Assembly: GCA_030452365.1 (NCBI GenBank)
Contig: JAKDMK010000116.1
Coordinates: 1 to 7,144 of the forward strand
Source of the DNA: Nitrococcus sp.
Lineage (GTDB): Bacteria; Pseudomonadota; Gammaproteobacteria; Nitrococcales; Nitrococcaceae
DNA: 7,144 nucleotides
Reading direction: 5' to 3'
Below the pieces are notes generated by a model. That model did not search any database and was not told the DNA's origin. It saw only the letters and a list, made by a program, of their open reading frames with translations. Position 1 is the first letter of the stretch; each line of letters opens with the position of its first letter. Shown piece after piece: positions 4,505 through 7,144 of this stretch. Position numbers and translations under genes: made by a program.

Positions 4505-6112
4505 ATGGAGCGGAATTCGAACAGTAGTCCCAATGGAGAATCGAGCTATCGGCCTAACTCGATACGGCGTATTCTCTGTGTGTTTCCCCGCTATGCCCCA
4601 TCTTTTGGCACGTTTCAATATGCCTATGCGTTAATTCCCCGAGTTAATGCATTCATGCCGCCCCAGGGATTATTGGTGATCGCCGCCTACCTACCGCCCG
4701 AGTGGGAAGTGCGTTTCGTCGATGAGAATATGCATTCGGCGCAGGCCGCGGATTATCAGTGGGCCGATGTCGTTTTCATGAGCGGCATGCATGTGCAGCG
4801 CGCGGATATCGAGGCCATCAATCGTGCGGCGCATCGCTACGATAAGCTCACGGTCTTGGGCGGGGCGTCGGTTTCGGGATGTGCGGAATATTACCCCGAA
4901 GTGGATATTGTCCATGTCGGAGAGCTGGGCGATGCAACCGATGAGTTGATTAAATACATCGACCGGCATACGCAAAGGCCAGCCAAACAGCTGCGCTTTG
5001 CGACGGTGCAGCGCCTGGCATTGGACCAGTTCCCAGTGCCCGCTTACCACCTTCTCGACATGAGCCGCTATTTTCTCGGCAGCATCCAATTTTCCAGCGG
5101 TTGTCCGTATCAGTGCGAATTCTGCGACATACCAGAGCTCTACGGTCGCCGCCCGCGCTATAAATCACCACAGCAGATCGAGGCGGAATTGGACACGCTG
5201 GTGGCGGCTGGTGTACCGGGCGCGATCTATTTCGTCGACGATAATTTCATCGGCAATCGCAAGGCGGCGCGGATATTGCTGCCGCACTTGGTCGAATGGC
5301 AGCGCAGCCGGGGCTATCCGGTGGAATTCGCCTGTGAGGCGACGCTCAATATCGCCCAGCAGAGCGATATTTTAGAGATGATGCGCGCGGCGAATTTCAC
5401 TACCGTCTTTTGCGGCGTTGAAACGCCAGAGCCCGAGGCCCTGGGCGCCATGCGCAAGGAGCACAATCTTCGCCAGCCCATCCTCGATGCGGTGCAGATG
5501 CTGAACCGTTACGGGCTCGAAGTCGTCGCAGGCATCATCCTCGGTCTTGATACCGATACCGACCGCACCGCCGATAATATCCTCGCGTTCATCGAACAAT
5601 CCCACATCCCGATGCTCACCATCAATATGCTGTATGCGCTGCCGCGTACGCCGCTTTACCGCCGTCTCGAGCGCGCGGGGCGTCTCGAACAGGATCTGGC
5701 TAGAGTCTCGAACGTGCGCTTCAAGATGCCGTATGAGGATGTAGTTCAGATGTGGAATCGCTGCATCAGCGAGGCCTATGATCCGGATAAGCTCTTTCGC
5801 CGCTTCGCCTACCAAGCCGAAATGACTTTTCCCAATCGGCTGCGCCCGCCACGCAAAGCCACGCCCGCTCAAGTTCTGTTCGGCCTGCGCATCCTCGCCC
5901 GAGTGTTGTGGCAGGAAGGGCGGCGCGCGGATTACCGGCGGGTGTTTTGGCAACATGTCGGCCCACTGCTGCGCAGCGGCCGGATCGAAGACGTGATTCA
6001 CATCGCGCTGGTGAGCCATCACCTGATTCGTTTCTCCCGCGAGGCGGTGCAAGGCAATGGCGAGGCGTGCTTCTATGCCGATCCGAACGAAGTGAGGCAA
6101 GCCGCGGTCTAA
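4505..6112 (+). CDS. B12-binding radical SAM protein, HpnP-like (candidate hopanoid C-2 methylase)
   Basis: This 535-residue enzyme has three parts: an N-terminal cobalamin-binding fold at about 23-150, a radical SAM core at about 190-390, and a C-terminal DUF4070-type region from about 395. Cys200, Cys204 and Cys207 (Cys-Pro-Tyr-Gln-Cys-Glu-Phe-Cys) bind the iron-sulfur cluster that cleaves S-adenosylmethionine. The N-terminal Phe-Pro-Arg-Tyr-Ala-Pro-Ser-Phe-Gly-Thr-Phe segment, Phe-Met-Pro-Pro-Gln-Gly-Leu-Leu, Phe-Val-Asp-Glu-Asn, and Val-Gly-Glu-Leu-Gly-Asp-Ala strongly resemble HpnP, which methylates hopanoid lipids at C-2. No Asp-x-His-x-x-Gly motif is visible, so cobalamin is probably bound without a histidine ligand. 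Length fits HpnP. No other hopanoid gene is in the window, so another C-methylation substrate is possible. ATG 4505 has AGGGA six bases upstream. The family is secure; the exact substrate is inferred. Confidence 0.9.
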   Translation: MERNSNSSPNGESSYRPNSIRRILCVFPRYAPSFGTFQYAYALIPRVNAFMPPQGLLVIAAYLPPEWEVRFVDENMHSAQAADYQWADVVFMSGMHVQRADIEAINRAAHRYDKLTVLGGASVSGCAEYYPEVDIVHVGELGDATDELIKYIDRHTQRPAKQLRFATVQRLALDQFPVPAYHLLDMSRYFLGSIQFSSGCPYQCEFCDIPELYGRRPRYKSPQQIEAELDTLVAAGVPGAIYFVDDNFIGNRKAARILLPHLVEWQRSRGYPVEFACEATLNIAQQSDILEMMRAANFTTVFCGVETPEPEALGAMRKEHNLRQPILDAVQMLNRYGLEVVAGIILGLDTDTDRTADNILAFIEQSHIPMLTINMLYALPRTPLYRRLERAGRLEQDLARVSNVRFKMPYEDVVQMWNRCISEAYDPDKLFRRFAYQAEMTFPNRLRPPRKATPAQVLFGLRILARVLWQEGRRADYRRVFWQHVGPLLRSGRIEDVIHIALVSHHLIRFSREAVQGNGEACFYADPNEVRQAAV

Positions 6113-6145
6113 GGGGCAAACTCCCGAGCTACCGAACTTGCTTGC

Positions 6146-6178
6146 GGGTCATCCCTCGTGGTTTTCTTTGGACGACCC
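6146..6178 (+). other. Stem-loop after the radical SAM gene
   Basis: GGGTCATCC (6146-6154) pairs with GGACGACCC (6170-6178) with one mismatch, around a 15-base loop, about 34 bases after the stop codon. No U-run follows the stem. It is a possible weak terminator. Confidence 0.3.
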
Positions 6179-6215
6179 CTCCGAGCAGGGCTGCAATCAT
6201 CGCTGCAAGCCGGTC

Positions 6216-6289
6216 GGTGGATGCGCTGCGCTTATCGAACCTACGCGTGTTTCGCGCGCTGTAGGGCGAATAAGCGAAGCGCATCCGCC
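6216..6289. repeat. REP-like inverted repeat
   Basis: The arms 6216-6244 and 6261-6289 (29 bases each) match as inverted repeats at 23 of 29 positions around a 16-base GC-rich spacer. The core reads GGATGCGCT-CGCTTAT in one direction and ATAAGCGAAGCGCATCC in the other, with CCTAC/GTAGG at the inner ends. This resembles the REP/BIME type of extragenic palindrome common in proteobacteria (GGATGCG…CTTATC…CCTAC). It differs from the element at 3498-3581. It sits between the radical SAM gene and the AlbA_2-type gene. Confidence 0.65.
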
Positions 6290-6343
6290 AAGCAACTCGC
6301 GGCGCATTTACGCGGACACCCTCGGGAATTAAGCTTGGACACC

Positions 6344-6976
6344 ATGTTGTCAGACCAAGAACTGCTGAATCTCAAACGCGGTGGTGAGTCTGAACAGGTG
6401 GAGATGAAACCCTCCACCACTCAGGGCGACTCTATTCGCCGGGCAGTTTGTGCTTTCGCCAACGACTTGCTCGGGCAAGGAAATGGTGGTGTTGTTTTGA
6501 TCGGTCTGCATAACGATGGTTCTTGTGCCGGCATAGAGGATGTGGATCGTGCCCAGCGGTTGCTGACCGACTGGGTTCATAGCGGCATGATCCTGCCGCT
6601 GCCGGATGTAGAGATCTACTGCCGGGAACTGGAGGGCTCTCCGGTCATCGTGGTTGAAGTCCGGGCGCACGCTAATCCACCGCTTCGGTATAAGGGGCAG
6701 GTCTGGGTCCGGGTTGGCACCACCAACCACCGGAGCACGCCGGAGCAGGAGCGCCGCTTGGTCGAACGGCGTCGCGGCGGCGATCGCCCATTTGACGGCC
6801 GCCCAATTCGGGGCACGAGCATGGCTGATCTTGATCTCGCTTACTTCGAGCGGGAATATCTCCCGAATGCCGTCGCCCCGCAGGTGCTCGAAGACAACCA
6901 GCGCACCATGGACGAGCAGCTACGGGCCCTGCGGCTGTTAACGGACGGCGTCCCCAACAATGGTGGCATGCTTTGA
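6344..6976 (+). CDS. AlbA_2/Schlafen-type putative DNA- or ATP-binding protein, truncated
   Basis: The 210-residue product matches the N-terminal half of the AlbA_2 (also called AAA_4 or Schlafen-like) family, whose full members are roughly twice as long. Visible are Gly-Glu-Ser-Glu-Gln-Val-Glu-Met-Lys near 14-22, Gly-Gly-Val-Val-Leu-Ile-Gly-Leu near 48-55, Arg-Tyr-Lys-Gly-Gln-Val-Trp-Val-Arg-Val-Gly near 114-124, and Glu-Arg-Arg-Leu-Val-Glu-Arg-Arg near 135-142. The frame ends with TGA just where relatives continue into a Leu-Phe-Gly-Lys motif and their second domain. Right after the TGA, in the same frame, the codons still read Thr-Phe-Gly-Lys before another stop. This suggests a disrupted gene. 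Relatives are thought to regulate transcription or act in defence, but no role is proven. ATG 6344 was chosen over upstream in-frame starts because the family begins there; its ribosome binding site is weak. Confidence 0.8.
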   Translation: MLSDQELLNLKRGGESEQVEMKPSTTQGDSIRRAVCAFANDLLGQGNGGVVLIGLHNDGSCAGIEDVDRAQRLLTDWVHSGMILPLPDVEIYCRELEGSPVIVVEVRAHANPPLRYKGQVWVRVGTTNHRSTPEQERRLVERRRGGDRPFDGRPIRGTSMADLDLAYFEREYLPNAVAPQVLEDNQRTMDEQLRALRLLTDGVPNNGGML

Positions 6977-7144
6977 ACATTTGGCAAATGTTATCAATCA
7001 ACGTGCTGACTGAAGTTCCCCGCGCACCGGCTCGTGATCGATGCAACCGCTCCAGCCATCTGGTACGCACCTGCCGCGCGGGTTGCTGTACTGACTCGCT
7101 GGCGGGCGGGCGTCGGTGTATTCACCGTAATTGCTATGCCGATC
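6977..7144. other. Right edge, no recognised gene
   Basis: The first codons after the TGA (Thr-Phe-Gly-Lys) look like a leftover of the AlbA_2-type protein, then the frame closes. One other plus-strand frame stays open to the edge, but its translation does not resemble the family's second half. I see nothing else. Confidence 0.4.

Noticed and set aside
5372..6100. 242-codon minus-strand open frame
   Set aside because: It is antisense to the radical SAM gene and unlike any family I know.
6158..6343. Upstream extension of the AlbA_2-type gene
   Set aside because: The extra 62 codons run through the REP-like repeat, while family members begin at the equivalent of ATG 6344.
1..7144. CRISPR array, insertion sequence or toxin-antitoxin pair
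   Set aside because: I found no regularly spaced direct repeats, no transposase motif and no paired small toxin-like genes.

Overview
The window looks like chromosomal DNA of a free-living Gram-negative bacterium, most likely a gammaproteobacterium or close relative. This rests on GC-rich coding sequence, three Lol-type lipoprotein signals, an OmpA-like peptidoglycan-binding protein, and the small stress families YfdX, CsbD and DUF1328. I cannot name a genus from the sequence alone.

Left part (1-3066, all genes on the minus strand): a secreted YfdX-family protein that starts at GTG; a 65-residue CsbD-family protein followed by a strong stem-loop; and a two-gene operon. In the operon a DUF4398 lipoprotein is coupled through a TAATG overlap to a lipoprotein that joins a DUF4398-like helical region to an OmpA C-terminal domain. 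About 390 bases (1471-1864) separate the operon from csbD and hold no convincing gene.

Middle (3067-4504): a roughly 560-base divergent gap contains a 16-bp palindrome and a double-hairpin, REP-like repeat. It is followed on the plus strand by a 71-residue lipoprotein rich in charged helix and by a 60-residue DUF1328 membrane protein. Together with the left part this forms a cluster of small envelope and stress genes (periplasmic, outer-membrane lipoprotein, inner-membrane and cytosolic products). It is plausibly a local general-stress or cell-wall-integrity island, but not one operon.

Right part (4505-7144, plus strand): a 535-residue cobalamin-binding radical SAM protein with a C-terminal DUF4070-type region, very like the hopanoid C-2 methylase HpnP. 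It has a perfect TATAAT box just upstream. Next come a second, unrelated REP-like inverted repeat and a gene for the N-terminal half of an AlbA_2/Schlafen-type putative nucleic-acid/ATP-binding protein. That gene stops at the point where the family's second half should begin and is probably a decayed remnant. The last 168 bases hold nothing I can identify.

I did not find a clearly new multi-gene system. The best leads are the HpnP-like enzyme in a stress-gene context, the paired DUF4398 proteins, the two REP-like repeat types, the inverted repeat next to the yfdX ribosome binding site, and the truncated AlbA_2 gene.
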